DNA of 64,000 bases from CALLPQ01 sp039819545 (GCA_039819545.1 JBCBRS010000009.1:61134-125133), one strand, 5' to 3'. Positions 25,991-36,031 are shown, counted from the stretch's first letter. Notes: a model not told the origin generated them from the letters alone. Numbers and translations: made by a program.

Positions 25991-28117
25991 ATGTTTAACA
26001 TCACGAAAAAATCAATCGAATGGGGCGGGCGCACGCTCACCCTGGAAACGGGCCGGGTGGCTCGCCAGGCCGACGGGGCGGTCCTGGCCACCTATGGGGA
26101 GACAACCGTGCTCGCGACCGTGGTTGGCGCCAAGGACCCCAAACCGGGTCAGGACTTTTTTCCGCTTACGGTCCATTATCAGGAGAAATACTACGCGGCG
26201 GGCCGTATCCCCGGCGGGTATTTCAAGCGCGAAGGGCGCCCGACCGAAAAAGAAACCCTCACCTCGCGGCTGATTGACCGGCCCATCCGCCCGCTTTTCG
26301 CCGGCGGCTTCAAAAACGAAGTGCTGGTGGTGGCGCAGGTACTGTCCCATGACGGGGAAAATGACAGCGACATTGTTGCGATGATTGCCGTCTCGGCGGC
26401 ACTGACGATTTCGGGTCTACCGTTCCTTGGCCCCATCGGGGCCGCACGCGTTGGCTACACCAATGGCCAATATGTGCTGAACCCCACCATCGATGAGATG
26501 GAAGACAGCGATCTCGATCTCGTCATGGCGGGCACCCACAATGCGGTGATGATGGTTGAATCCCAAGCCAAAGAATTGTCCGAGGACGTCATGTTGGGCT
26601 CGGTCATGTTTGGTCACGAGGCAGCCCAGGATGCCATCAATTTGATCATTGATTTTGCGGAGGACAGCGCCAAAGACCCGTGGGCCTATGCGCCGCCGGA
26701 TTACAGCGCGCAAGAAGCAAAGGTCCGCGCGCTTGTGGAAGATGATCTGCGCACAGCCTATAAAATTGTTGAAAAGCAGGACCGCCAGGCCAAAGTTGGC
26801 GAAGCGAAGGAAAAAGCCATCGCAGCGCTGTGCGGCGAAGACAAGGATGACCCGATCAGCGAAACGGTTCTCGGCTCGGTCTTCAAATCGGTTGAGGCTG
26901 ATATCGTCCGTAACGGTATTCTCGATACCGGGGAGCGGATCGATGGTCGCGATACAAAAACGGTTCGCCAGATTGTATCGGAAGTTGGGGTCCTGCCGCG
27001 CACCCATGGGTCGGCCCTGTTCACCCGGGGTGAAACCCAGGCGATTATGGTTGCAACCCTCGGCACCGGCGAGGATGAGCAGTTTATCGATGCGTTAGCC
27101 GGGACGTACAAAGAAAATTTCCTTCTCCACTATAACTTCCCGCCATACTCCGTTGGCGAAGTGGGCCGCATGGGCGCCACCGGCCGCCGGGAAATTGGCC
27201 ATGGTAAGCTTGCCTGGCGCGCCCTGAAGGCCGTTCTTCCGTCTCAGGAGGAGTTTCCCTATGTGATCCGCCTTGTTTCGGAAATCACCGAGTCAAACGG
27301 TTCCTCTTCGATGGCAACTGTTTGTGGCGGCTCACTCGCCATGATGGATGCTGGCGTGCCGATTAAGCGTCCTGTGGCCGGTATCGCCATGGGTTTGATC
27401 CTTGAGGGCGAGCGCTTTGCAGTTCTGTCCGATATTCTGGGTGATGAGGATCACCTCGGCGATATGGACTTCAAAGTGGCTGGATCAGAGGAGGGGATCA
27501 CCTCGCTCCAAATGGATATCAAGATCGCGGGTATCACCGAAGAAATTATGAAGACCGCGCTGGCGCAGGCCAAGGATGGCCGTGTGCATATTCTCGGCGA
27601 AATGGGTAAAGCCCTTTCCGGTGCCCGTGAAGATCTGGGCGAATATGCCCCGCGCATCGAGACCATGCAGATCTCCAAAGACAAGATCCGTGACGTGATC
27701 GGCACCGGCGGCAAGATTATCCGCCAAATCGTTGAGGAGACAGGCGCCAAGATCAATATCGATGACGAGGGCCTGATCAAGATTGCCTCCAGCGACAAGG
27801 CAGAAATCGAAGCGGCCTATAAATGGATCCACTCCATCGTAGCCGAGCCGGAAGTCAACGAGATTTACAAAGGTAAAGTGGTCAAGGTCATGGACTTCGG
27901 CGCGTTCGTGAATTTCTTCGGTGCGCGCGATGGTCTGGTCCATGTCTCGCAACTGATCCAGGGGCGTCCAGAACACCCCAGCGAAGTGGTCAAAGAGGGC
28001 GACGAGGTTTGGGTTAAGCTTCTTGGCTTCGACGACCGAGGCAAAGTGCGCTTGTCCATGAAAGTTGTTGACCAGGAAACGGGGGCAGAAATTCCCCGCG
28101 AGCCAAAAGACGACTGA
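25991..28117 (+). CDS. pnp: Polyribonucleotide nucleotidyltransferase
   Basis: 708 residues from ATG 25991 (MFNITKKSIEWGGRTLTLET); ATG 25976 would add five residues. Two RNase PH domains: the first with GGYFKREGRPTEKETLTSRLIDRPIRPLF, the second with FTRGETQAI, SEITESNGSSSMATVCGGSLAMMDAGVP. Then a KH domain (IGTGGKIIRQIVEETGAKI) and an S1 domain (YKGKVVKVMDFGAFVNF). PNPase degrades RNA phosphorolytically from the 3' end and is a core member of RNA-degrading complexes. The protein is full length, and a strong terminator follows it. Confidence 0.97.
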   Translation: MFNITKKSIEWGGRTLTLETGRVARQADGAVLATYGETTVLATVVGAKDPKPGQDFFPLTVHYQEKYYAAGRIPGGYFKREGRPTEKETLTSRLIDRPIRPLFAGGFKNEVLVVAQVLSHDGENDSDIVAMIAVSAALTISGLPFLGPIGAARVGYTNGQYVLNPTIDEMEDSDLDLVMAGTHNAVMMVESQAKELSEDVMLGSVMFGHEAAQDAINLIIDFAEDSAKDPWAYAPPDYSAQEAKVRALVEDDLRTAYKIVEKQDRQAKVGEAKEKAIAALCGEDKDDPISETVLGSVFKSVEADIVRNGILDTGERIDGRDTKTVRQIVSEVGVLPRTHGSALFTRGETQAIMVATLGTGEDEQFIDALAGTYKENFLLHYNFPPYSVGEVGRMGATGRREIGHGKLAWRALKAVLPSQEEFPYVIRLVSEITESNGSSSMATVCGGSLAMMDAGVPIKRPVAGIAMGLILEGERFAVLSDILGDEDHLGDMDFKVAGSEEGITSLQMDIKIAGITEEIMKTALAQAKDGRVHILGEMGKALSGAREDLGEYAPRIETMQISKDKIRDVIGTGGKIIRQIVEETGAKINIDDEGLIKIASSDKAEIEAAYKWIHSIVAEPEVNEIYKGKVVKVMDFGAFVNFFGARDGLVHVSQLIQGRPEHPSEVVKEGDEVWVKLLGFDDRGKVRLSMKVVDQETGAEIPREPKDD

Positions 28118-28162
28118 GCGAGCAATAGCGCCTGATGGGACGTGTCCCATTCCCGAAATCAC

Positions 28163-28198
28163 AAGCCAGCCTGCCGACCCGGTAGGCTGGCTTTTTTT
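28163..28198 (+). terminator. Rho-independent terminator of pnp
   Basis: AAGCCAGCCT (28163-28172) pairs with AGGCTGGCTT (28184-28193), with inner CCG/CGG pairs, followed by TTTTT. It lies 46 nt after the pnp stop. A short palindrome ATGGGAC-GT-GTCCCAT (28134-28149) lies just before it. Confidence 0.9.
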
Positions 28199-28365
28199 CG
28201 TTGAGCGCAGATTTTGTGGTGTGGAAAGCCGGTTTTTGCCCAACTGTTGCTGGCTAGTGATGCACGCCAACAAGAAGCGGCGTATATAGTACCTATGATT
28301 TGCGTTCTCCGGCGCGCAATATGTCGCCGGTCCTAACTTATAATGTTTTTCTGCGGGGGGTTTTT

Positions 28366-30327
28366 ATGACCCAGTTTGTACCATCACAGCCCATTGCGCG
28401 TCTGCGCGGTCGATTTTTCTCAACGCGCGTTTTTATCGGTGCAGCCCTAACGGCAATGCTTGCCAGTTGTGGTCAAGGCAACGACGCCAGTACCACGCCG
28501 GAAACAACGGCTCCAACCGGTTCGGTGGCGGCGGCTCCGGACAGTGCAGCAATCGCGAGTACGGAACGCAAGCGGTTCACCGCCATGCTAGAGGCCCATG
28601 CCCGCGATTTCGTCAAGCAGGCCCCGGAATTCGCGACCCAACTTGGCCTTGATGAGGCCATGGCCGGGGAGGGGTACGCGCGCACCCTGCGGCGTTATTC
28701 GTTTGAAGCTGACCAAACGGCCCGGCTCGCCAATGAGGAAAATCTTCGTGCACTGAACGCTATCGACCGTTCGCTCCTCTCCGCAAGCGAGCAGGTGACC
28801 TTCGATATCCTGCGCAATGCGTATGAAACCGGGGCGCAACGCAACCTTTTCACCTTTGGCGGGGCAACCCATTGGGGCTCGGCCGCGCCGTACCGATTGA
28901 CCCAGCTGTCGGGGGTACACATTGCGCTGCCACGCCTCCTGCAAACACAACAACCGCTTGCCACTGCCAGTGATGTGGACGCCTACCTCGCGCGGCTTGG
29001 TGCCATGGCCCGCGTCTTCGATGAGGTGGGTCAAATGGTACGTACCGATGCGGAAACCGGCGTCGTGCCACCGGTCTTTGCCCTCGAGGGTGCGGCCCGG
29101 TCAATCGCCAGTTTTATCGCAGCGGCTCCGGCGGACAATCCCCTGGTGACAACCCTGACTACCAAGATGGCGGCAATAGATACCTTGGCACCCGACGCAC
29201 GCGATGCCTACAGCCTGCGCGCAGCGGAGATTGTCGCCGATGAGGTTTATCCAGCCTATGCGCGTCTGCGCACACTGCTCTTGGACTTGAAACCCCTCAC
29301 CGCCGATGGGGACGGCATCTGGCGTCTGGGTCAACAGGGCGAGGATTTTTATCAGCATGCGCTCGATTCCTATGGCGCTGAGGGTAAGAGCGGTGATGAG
29401 ATACACCAACTTGGCCTTGATGAAGTGGCACGCATTACCGCCGAGATGGATGCCATTCTTGTCGCTGAAGGCATAACGGGCGGCTCTGTGACTGGGCGCT
29501 ATCAGGCGCTAAGCGTTCTGCCGAAAAATCTTTATCCTAACACCGCACCGGCGCGCGAAGACCTTCTGAGCGATCTTAATGATCAGGTCAGCGCCATCAT
29601 GGCGAAAGCCGACGACTGGTTCGGTACCTTGCCCACCCAACCGGTCGAGGTGCGCCGTATTCCCGTTTATGAGCAGGATTCCTCCGCAGGCGGATATTAT
29701 ACCGGCCCATCACTGGATGGGACCCGGCCAGGTATTTACTGGATCAATTTGAAAGATACCGCCGACTGGCCAAAGTTTTCGCTTAAGACACTGACCTATC
29801 ATGAGGCCGTTCCGGGTCACCATTTTCAGATTTCCCTGCAGCGTGCGATTAAGGGTCTGCCCCTGATCCGCAACATGATGTTCTATTCGGAGTTCTCCGA
29901 AGGTTGGGCACTCTATGCCGAACAGGTTGCCGCCGAAATGGGGATGTATGACGGCGACCCCCTCGGCAATCTCGGGCGGCTCCAGTCGGAGCTGTTTCGG
30001 GCGGCGCGTCTTGTGGTCGATAGCGGTCTTCACGCCAAACGCTGGACCCGCGAGGAGGCCATCGACTATATGGTCAAGGTCACGGGCGACACGCCGGCTG
30101 CTGTCGCGCGGGAGGTTGAGCGGTACGCCGTATGGCCAGGGCAAGCCACGTCCTATAAACTCGGTATGCTGAAAATTGTTGACTTGCGTGCGAGGGCTGA
30201 GGACGCCCTGGGTGATCAATTTTCGATAAAGGCTTTTCACGACGAAATCCTCCTGAATGGCGCCATGCCGCTGGGTGTCCTCGACGCCCGGATCAATCGG
30301 TGGATTGCGGCACAAAAAGGCGCTTAA
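28366..30327 (+). CDS. DUF885-family metallopeptidase-like lipoprotein
   Basis: 653 residues from ATG 28366 (G-rich site 5 nt upstream); the frame extends to 28300. The signal region ends in LASC, a lipobox, and a Thr/Ala/Pro linker follows. The DUF885 signature YHEAVPGHHFQ, an HExxxGH-type zinc site, lies near residue 480, followed by EGWALYAEQVAAEMG, the second conserved Glu region. The family is assumed to be zinc peptidases on the cell surface or in the periplasm; no substrate is known. It is a single transcription unit after pnp. Confidence 0.9.
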   Translation: MTQFVPSQPIARLRGRFFSTRVFIGAALTAMLASCGQGNDASTTPETTAPTGSVAAAPDSAAIASTERKRFTAMLEAHARDFVKQAPEFATQLGLDEAMAGEGYARTLRRYSFEADQTARLANEENLRALNAIDRSLLSASEQVTFDILRNAYETGAQRNLFTFGGATHWGSAAPYRLTQLSGVHIALPRLLQTQQPLATASDVDAYLARLGAMARVFDEVGQMVRTDAETGVVPPVFALEGAARSIASFIAAAPADNPLVTTLTTKMAAIDTLAPDARDAYSLRAAEIVADEVYPAYARLRTLLLDLKPLTADGDGIWRLGQQGEDFYQHALDSYGAEGKSGDEIHQLGLDEVARITAEMDAILVAEGITGGSVTGRYQALSVLPKNLYPNTAPAREDLLSDLNDQVSAIMAKADDWFGTLPTQPVEVRRIPVYEQDSSAGGYYTGPSLDGTRPGIYWINLKDTADWPKFSLKTLTYHEAVPGHHFQISLQRAIKGLPLIRNMMFYSEFSEGWALYAEQVAAEMGMYDGDPLGNLGRLQSELFRAARLVVDSGLHAKRWTREEAIDYMVKVTGDTPAAVAREVERYAVWPGQATSYKLGMLKIVDLRARAEDALGDQFSIKAFHDEILLNGAMPLGVLDARINRWIAAQKGA

Positions 30328-30378
30328 TGCGAACCGCTGTGTTGACACGCTAGCGCGCCGTCGCCATACGCGGGGATT

Positions 30379-31029
30379 ATGGACGCCTCGCTTTTCTCTC
30401 TCTTCACGGCCACCTTCGTGACCTTTTTCGTGCTCATCGACGCGATTGGCGTGGCGCCTGTTTTTGCCACGCTAACTGCGCGCGGCAGTGCGCGTTACCG
30501 CCGAACCATGGCGATCAAGTCGGTATTCGTGGCCGCACTGATTATTTATGCGTTCGCGTTTGGCGGGGCATGGCTCCTTGATGCCATGCATATCTCCATT
30601 GATGCGTTCCGGGCAGCGGGCGGGGTGCTCTTGTTCCTAATTGCCCTCGATATGGTTTTCGAAAAACGCACCGAACGCCGCGAAGGGCGCGCCGAAGACG
30701 TCATGGCTGCTGACGAAACACCTGACGATCCCGACGATGTTTCAGTTTTTCCGCTGGGCATTCCGATGATTGCAGGGCCGGGCACCATCGCCTCGGCCAT
30801 GTTCTTTATGTCTGATGTGGCCGGGTGGGCGGAACGCCTGGTGATCATGGCTGCGCTTGGGGCGAACTTGCTTTTATGCCTCGTGATCTTTCTGGCGGCC
30901 GGGCCAATCGTGCGGGCCATGGGCGAAAGTGTCGCCGGTGCACTTACGCGGATCCTCGGCGTTATCCTTGCGGCCCTTTCGGTGCAGTTGCTGATCGACG
31001 GGATAAAGGGTGCCTTCGGATTGAGCTAA
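30379..31029 (+). CDS. MarC-family integral membrane protein
   Basis: 216 residues with six predicted helices. FVLIDAIGVAPVFATL near the N-terminus and PLGIPMIAGPGTIASAM mid-protein are the two family repeats. MarC was once linked to antibiotic resistance, but that role was not upheld, so the function is unknown; a transporter is often assumed. A soluble loop (near residues 95-120) is acidic. It is convergent with the SDR gene 15 nt downstream. Confidence 0.92.
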   Translation: MDASLFSLFTATFVTFFVLIDAIGVAPVFATLTARGSARYRRTMAIKSVFVAALIIYAFAFGGAWLLDAMHISIDAFRAAGGVLLFLIALDMVFEKRTERREGRAEDVMAADETPDDPDDVSVFPLGIPMIAGPGTIASAMFFMSDVAGWAERLVIMAALGANLLLCLVIFLAAGPIVRAMGESVAGALTRILGVILAALSVQLLIDGIKGAFGLS

Positions 31030-31044
31030 CTTTCCCAGTGGATT

Positions 31045-31920
31045 TTACCCTGCTGGCAACAGCGCATTTGTCTGTTGCCACAGACGTTCGCCTGCCTTTT
31101 CATCCCGGGCTAAAACCGACGGCTCAACCACAATGGGCTGGCCACCGCGCATACTCACATAGTCCCCCGAGGCAAAGGGCGGCGGAGTGACCATGATCAT
31201 ATCCGCGTACGCACGCGCCGATGTGGGAATTGTCCCTGTGCGGTCAGCCGGAAGGAGTTTTGGAACCAACGCTTTCGCCAGCCAGCGGACCGGGCCGGGG
31301 AAGTCCCGCGCAAGATCCGTATCTGGTAAAAATCCAGGGTCGAAACTCATACTTGTGACCGCAGGATCAATCTTCGCGAGTTGGCGCGCCAGCATGATGC
31401 AACACAGCTTTGATGCCGTATAGGCACGACCCGCTGCCCGCGGAGGAAAACGATCTCTCTGCGGATCAGTTTCTGGGTATGCAAGCCGCTCCACATCACA
31501 ATGGTTCGGCGCCGGGGGCGGCGCCTTTTCCTCAGGATCATGCGTTCCGCTACCCGTCAGGATGATGCGGCTGCTGTTCCCCAACCGTGAAGCGAGGAGA
31601 CGGATCATCAGGAAATGGGCGAGATAGTTAACCTGAAACATCTGTTCAAAGCCGTCTCGTGTCGTTTTCAGTTTCCGCCCGGTCATGCCAGCATTGAGGG
31701 CTAGAACGCTGATTGACCCGCTCGGCAGGCGCGCACAAAAAGATCGAACGCTGCCTAAAGAAGAAAGATCAAGTGGCAGGGTATGAAGCTGTGTCGTCGG
31801 TACAGCTGCTAAATCGGCTGGACGGCGCGCACCCAAGACTATGGGAACGTCACTTTCAGCGAGAAGCAGGTCCAACGCCGCGCGTCCAAAACCGGAGGTA
31901 CCGCCCGTCATAATAATCAC
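31045..31920 (-). CDS. Short-chain dehydrogenase/reductase
   Basis: 291 residues. Cofactor motif TGGTSGFG at residues 5-12, LALNAGM as the NAG-type structural motif, and catalytic YTASK in the middle (AGRAYTASKLCCIML). The C-terminal extension resembles the protochlorophyllide-reductase-like/retinol-dehydrogenase group of SDRs (MSFDPGFLPDTDLARDF). The substrate is unknown. It is the last gene of a likely minus-strand operon with RidA, DUF482 and HIT genes (28-nt gap to HIT). Confidence 0.88.
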   Translation of the reverse strand: MIIMTGGTSGFGRAALDLLLAESDVPIVLGARRPADLAAVPTTQLHTLPLDLSSLGSVRSFCARLPSGSISVLALNAGMTGRKLKTTRDGFEQMFQVNYLAHFLMIRLLASRLGNSSRIILTGSGTHDPEEKAPPPAPNHCDVERLAYPETDPQRDRFPPRAAGRAYTASKLCCIMLARQLAKIDPAVTSMSFDPGFLPDTDLARDFPGPVRWLAKALVPKLLPADRTGTIPTSARAYADMIMVTPPPFASGDYVSMRGGQPIVVEPSVLARDEKAGERLWQQTNALLPAG

Positions 31921-31948
31921 GATATGCCTCCGCCGAAATTACCGCCCG

Positions 31949-32380
31949 CTAGAATTCTTGCCGAATTTTTTCCGCAATGGCCTCAAGATCATCAATCTTG
32001 CCGGTATCGTTCGCATGTGGACGTTCAGAGACGCCCTCATAGGCGGGGATCATGTGAAAATGCAGGTGAAAGACCGTTTGCCCGGCTGGTGCACCGTTGA
32101 ATTGAGCAATTTTTATCCCGTCGGGGGAAAGGGCTTTGCACACAGCCGTGGCCACGGTTTGAACCCGCGTCATCAGAATCCGTAACGCCTCCGGATCAAT
32201 ATCCAACAGGTTTGTGGCTTTGGCGCCTTTTGATATGACAAGACAATGGCCCCGCGATTGGGGATAAAGGTCCATAAAGGCAAGACAATCGTCATCTTCA
32301 AAGATCTTTATGCAGGGGATATCGCCGGCGATGATCTTTGCAAAGATATTATCGTCCTCATAAGGGGCAGTCAGGCTCAC
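31949..32380 (-). CDS. HIT-family hydrolase
   Basis: 143 residues. The histidine triad HLHFHMIP is intact, and the N-terminal part DNIFAKIIAGDIPCIKIFEDD with the FMDLYPQSRGHCLVI segment is typical of HINT-like proteins. It probably hydrolyses nucleotidyl phosphoramidates or adenylated intermediates in the cytoplasm. It lies 12 nt after the DUF482 gene, suggesting co-transcription. Confidence 0.95.
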   Translation of the reverse strand: MSLTAPYEDDNIFAKIIAGDIPCIKIFEDDDCLAFMDLYPQSRGHCLVISKGAKATNLLDIDPEALRILMTRVQTVATAVCKALSPDGIKIAQFNGAPAGQTVFHLHFHMIPAYEGVSERPHANDTGKIDDLEAIAEKIRQEF

Positions 32381-32392
32381 CGGGTCTCTCCA

Positions 32393-33595
32393 TCAGACAG
32401 TTTTTTTGTATGGCGTATAGTTTTTGAGCGCGGCGATGTCTTCGGCAACGCCGTGGCGCTCGTGCGCCAAGTAGCGCGAGACAGCTTCCCGAAAGTTAGG
32501 ATCGGGCAGGTAATGCGCCGAAAACGTAGGCACCGGCTCATAACCACGGGCTAGTTTATGGGTGCCTTGGGCGCCCGCCTCAACACGGGCAAGCCCGGCC
32601 GTGATCGCATACTCAATGGCCTGATAATAGCAGCACTCAAAATGCAGGAACTTCGCCTGCTCCGTACACCCCCAATATCGCCCATAGAGGGTATCGCCGC
32701 CAATTAAGTGTAACGCCCCGGCAATCGGCTCCGTCCCGCCGTCGACATAGGCAAGGGTGAGCAGAAGATCGTCGGCCATCCGCTCCCCAAGGAGCGAAAA
32801 TGCCTCGCGTGTGAGGTAGGGCGTACCCCATTTGCGCATACCTGTATCCTGATAGAACACCCAGAAACTGTCCCAGTGATGTTCTTTCAGATCGCAGCCG
32901 GTAATATTTTCGATTCGGATGCCCTGTTCGGTGGCCTTGCGGCGTTCCTGTCGGATCGTCTTGCGTTTGCGTGACGCGAGCGCCGCCAGAAAATCATCAA
33001 AGGTCTCATAGCCCCGATTAGCCCAGTGAAACTGCTCGCCCAGTCGCGCAAGATAACCATCCGCTTCCAACAAGGTGCGCTCGGCTTGTGTGATAAAATT
33101 GATATGCACCGATGACAGACCGGTTTGATCTGCAAACTGACGGATCGCCCCGGCCAGAAGCGGGCGATGGTCACGATCCGCACAAAGCAATCGCGGGCCA
33201 GGCGCCGGGGTAAAGGGGGCCGCAATCAGGAGCTTAGGGTAATACTGCCCGCCCGCGCGCGAATAGGCATCCGCCCAGGCATGGTCAAAGATATATTCGC
33301 CTTGGCTATGCCCCTTCAGATAGGCCGGTGCCACGCCCAAAATATCGTCGCCTTGTTCAAGGATTAGGAGATTGGGCCGCCAGCCTGTCTCATCGGCAAT
33401 GGAACCGCTTTCTTCCAACAAGGTCAAAAACCGGTGCGCGATAAAGGGGTTATACGGAACACCGGGCGGAAAGGCGTGGCGGTCCCATTGCGCCTCAGCG
33501 ATCTCGCCAATACTACTCACGGTGCGCAAGGCAAGGCTTGCGGTCTCCTGTGGGGTGGATCCGCGCGTGTCCCGGGGGGTGCCGTCTGCGCTCAT
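32393..33595 (-). CDS. DUF482 (peptidogalycan-type GNAT) family protein
   Basis: 400 residues. It matches the DUF482/PF04339 family, related to GNAT/FemAB acyltransferases: WDRHAFPPGVPYNPFIAHRFL, YIFDHAWADAYSRAGGQYYPKL, FTPAPGPRLL, SVHINFITQAE, QFHWANRGYETFDDFLAAL and, at the end, GAQGTHKLARGYEP. The family is widespread in alphaproteobacteria, but its substrate is not known. The start overlaps the RidA stop by 4 nt (ATGA), so the two are translationally coupled. Confidence 0.9.
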   Translation of the reverse strand: MSADGTPRDTRGSTPQETASLALRTVSSIGEIAEAQWDRHAFPPGVPYNPFIAHRFLTLLEESGSIADETGWRPNLLILEQGDDILGVAPAYLKGHSQGEYIFDHAWADAYSRAGGQYYPKLLIAAPFTPAPGPRLLCADRDHRPLLAGAIRQFADQTGLSSVHINFITQAERTLLEADGYLARLGEQFHWANRGYETFDDFLAALASRKRKTIRQERRKATEQGIRIENITGCDLKEHHWDSFWVFYQDTGMRKWGTPYLTREAFSLLGERMADDLLLTLAYVDGGTEPIAGALHLIGGDTLYGRYWGCTEQAKFLHFECCYYQAIEYAITAGLARVEAGAQGTHKLARGYEPVPTFSAHYLPDPNFREAVSRYLAHERHGVAEDIAALKNYTPYKKTV

Positions 33596-34065
33596 CCAGT
33601 AATCTCGAACATGCCGTCAATTTCAACCGCTGCACCAAGCGGCAGGGCAGGCACGCCCACTGCCGCGCGCGCATGACGGCCTACATCGCCAAAGACCTCG
33701 ACCATTAGGTCTGAAGCACCGTTAATCACTTTGGGCTGATCCGTGAATTCAGGGGTCGATGCCACAAACCCGCCCAGCCGGACCACGCGCGAAATATCAT
33801 CAAGGGATTTGCCAACGCTCTGGCAGGCGGCATGAAGCTGCGTCACAAGATTTAGCCCGCAAACCCGCGCCGCGTGTACGCCCGTCTCCAGACCAATATC
33901 CTTGCCTAATATGCCCGAAATTAGCGTGCCTCTATCCATGGATATCTGCCCGGAGATCACCACCAGACGGCCCGTCACGACAAAGGGCACATAATTCGCC
34001 ACGGGCGCTACCCCATCGGGCAGCGTGATACCGAGATCGTCGAGGCGAGACTGGATGCGTGTCAT
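33592..34065 (-). CDS. RidA-family (YjgF/YER057c) protein
   Basis: 157 residues. Features of the longer RidA subgroup: ARLDDLG-like start (SRLDDLGITLPDG), YVPFVVTGRLVVISGQIS, ARVCGLNLVTQLHAACQS, and a C-terminal RAAVGVPALPLGAAVEIDGMF, which replaces the classic RVAVEV. The conserved Arg of the active RidA pocket appears to be the one in HARAAVG. RidA proteins hydrolyse reactive enamine/imine intermediates. It is the first gene of the RidA-DUF482-HIT-SDR run. Confidence 0.9.
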   Translation of the reverse strand: MTRIQSRLDDLGITLPDGVAPVANYVPFVVTGRLVVISGQISMDRGTLISGILGKDIGLETGVHAARVCGLNLVTQLHAACQSVGKSLDDISRVVRLGGFVASTPEFTDQPKVINGASDLMVEVFGDVGRHARAAVGVPALPLGAAVEIDGMFEITG

Positions 34066-34154
34066 AACCGGGTCCTCAAACGGCGTGCAGGGCCGCCATT
34101 TTCCGTCAATTATTGGTACAGCAATTCGTCGTTAAAAGGATCACTTTACCGCGC

Positions 34155-35447
34155 TCATTTCCCCTTAAACACGCGGCCAGGGCCGATGGCGCTGTCGCCG
34201 AATTTTTCGCGTAGCGCATCTATGGCGGCCTCACGGCGGGCAAGGCGGTCATTATCGGTCCCAAAAAAGCCACGCTGGCTGGCTCCGTCGCCCGCATTGC
34301 CGAGCTCTGCATAGCCAATGCCGATGAGGCGAAAGCTGCGCCCGTCACACTCCCCGGTGAGCATGGAACATCCAGTGTCGAAAAGGACGCGCGCAAGGTT
34401 CGATGGCTCTTCGAGGGTGCGCCGCCGGGTGATCGTCTTGAAGGCTGCGGTTTTGAGTTTCAGTGTCACCACACGCCCCGCTAACCCTTTTTCTTTCATC
34501 CGCCTGGAAACTTTTTCACACAAAGGCCACAGGCGGTCTTCGAGGCTGCGATAGGCGCTGATATCGTCGTTAAAGGTCGTTTCAGCGGAAACACTTTTCG
34601 TGTCGCGATGGGGGCTCACGGAGCGGCTATCGTCCCCATGGGCGAGGCGTGCCAGCCGCAAGCCCGTTTCGCCATAGCGGGCGGCGAGGGTTTTGGCGTC
34701 CATGGCCTGAAGCTGAGCAATCGTGTAGAGCCCGTCCCCGGCAAGGCGGGCCGTTGTCTTGCTACCAATACCCCAGATCAGGCTGATGGGCTGGGCCGCC
34801 AGAAAGCTCTTTGTCTCTGCTCGGCCAATCACGAAGTACCCGGATGGTTTATCAAAGTCTGACGCGATCTTCGCCAGAAACTTATTATGGCTGAGCCCCA
34901 CAGAAACGGTAACGCCAACCTCTTCAACCACCGCCTGTTGGAGGCGCGCCATGGTGACCGCCGGCGGCTCGCCATGCATGCGTGCGGTACCCGACAAATC
35001 CATAAAGGCCTCGTCAATCGACAAAGGCTCAACCAGCGGGGTCAGGGCGCGCATCATTGTGCGGATGGTTTGTCCCGCAGTGAGATATTTTTCAAAGTCT
35101 GGCCTGATCACCACCGCGTCAGGGCAGGCGGCCAGGGCCTTGAACATCGGCATGGCCGAACGCACGCCATAGGTCCGCGCAATATAGCAGCAGGTCGTCA
35201 CGACCCCGCGTCGCCCACCGCCGACGATCACCGGCCGATCGGCGAGCGACGGATCGTCCCGTTTTTCAATTGCGGCGTAAAATGCATCGCAATCAAGGTG
35301 AGCAATCGACAGGTCAAAAAGCTCGGGATGGGTTACCGTTGGCGCAGGGATAGACGTGGTTTCGCAGACTTTGCAGCGCGCAAGGGCATTTTCCTCAAAA
35401 TTGAGGCATCGCCGGCAAAAAAAGGGTTTATGAACAATTTCAGTCAC
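34155..35447 (-). CDS. dinB: DNA polymerase IV with N-terminal Cys4 motif
   Basis: 430 residues. An N-terminal CRRC-x10-CKVC motif (within residues 11-28) looks like a small zinc ribbon, a feature I believe is common in alphaproteobacterial DinB. The Y-family core follows: HLDCDAFYAAIEKRDDPSL, GVRSAMPMFKA, and LSIDEAFMDLSG with catalytic Asp/Glu, then the helix-hairpin region ISLIWGIGSKTTARL and a little-finger domain. It performs error-prone translesion synthesis. No clear LexA box was identified upstream by eye. Confidence 0.95.
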   Translation of the reverse strand: MTEIVHKPFFCRRCLNFEENALARCKVCETTSIPAPTVTHPELFDLSIAHLDCDAFYAAIEKRDDPSLADRPVIVGGGRRGVVTTCCYIARTYGVRSAMPMFKALAACPDAVVIRPDFEKYLTAGQTIRTMMRALTPLVEPLSIDEAFMDLSGTARMHGEPPAVTMARLQQAVVEEVGVTVSVGLSHNKFLAKIASDFDKPSGYFVIGRAETKSFLAAQPISLIWGIGSKTTARLAGDGLYTIAQLQAMDAKTLAARYGETGLRLARLAHGDDSRSVSPHRDTKSVSAETTFNDDISAYRSLEDRLWPLCEKVSRRMKEKGLAGRVVTLKLKTAAFKTITRRRTLEEPSNLARVLFDTGCSMLTGECDGRSFRLIGIGYAELGNAGDGASQRGFFGTDNDRLARREAAIDALREKFGDSAIGPGRVFKGK

Positions 35448-35632
35448 TTACACAGTTTATCAGGAGTTAGAAACGATCACGATTGCGCTCTTTTCGCCGC
35501 AGTTAAATAATCGATAAGACCTTTTGCCCATGATCATAGCACAATCAATCGGTCTGATTCGCTGCGCGTTTCCTTGTGTATGAAGGCATCTGGCGCAGCC
35601 TCTGGCCCCCGTGCACGAATAGGCTGCGTTTT

Positions 35633-36031
35633 ATGTCTGCAATGGAGAAAATCGACCTGTCGCCGCTCACCAAAACCGTCCTTATCGTGGAAGATAATGA
35701 GCTGAACATGAAACTGTTTCATGATCTGCTCGATGCGCACGGCTATGGCGTTTTGCAGGCGCGCAACGGCGATGAGGCCATGACCCTGGCACGGTCTGAA
35801 AAACCCGATTTGATCCTAATGGACATCCAATTACCCGAGGTTTCCGGCCTTGAAGTGACAAAATGGCTCAAGGCCGACGAGGCGCTTGCCGACATTCCAG
35901 TGATTGCGGTCACCGCGTTTGCCATGAAGGGCGACGAGGAACGCATACGCGCCGGTGGCTGCGAAGATTATGTGGCAAAGCCGATCTCGGTTGTTTCGTT
36001 TGTTGATAAAGTAAAAAGATATCTCAGCTAG
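35633..36031 (+). CDS. divK: Single-domain response regulator DivK
   Basis: 132 residues from ATG 35633 (ATG 35642 is possible too). A lone REC domain: acidic pair VEDNE near 20-23, phospho-acceptor Asp at residue 64 in LILMDIQLPEVSG, T in VIAVTAFAMKGDEE and K in YVAKPIS. The wording around the Asp and the C-terminal FVDKVKRYL closely match DivK, the essential polarity and cell-cycle regulator of alphaproteobacteria. pleD follows after 48 nt, the same order as in Caulobacter. Confidence 0.93.
   Translation: MSAMEKIDLSPLTKTVLIVEDNELNMKLFHDLLDAHGYGVLQARNGDEAMTLARSEKPDLILMDIQLPEVSGLEVTKWLKADEALADIPVIAVTAFAMKGDEERIRAGGCEDYVAKPISVVSFVDKVKRYLS

Noticed and set aside
34155..35447. Cys4 N-terminal motif of DinB as a novelty
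   Set aside because: I believe this extension is common in alphaproteobacterial DinB, so it is described but not listed as a finding.
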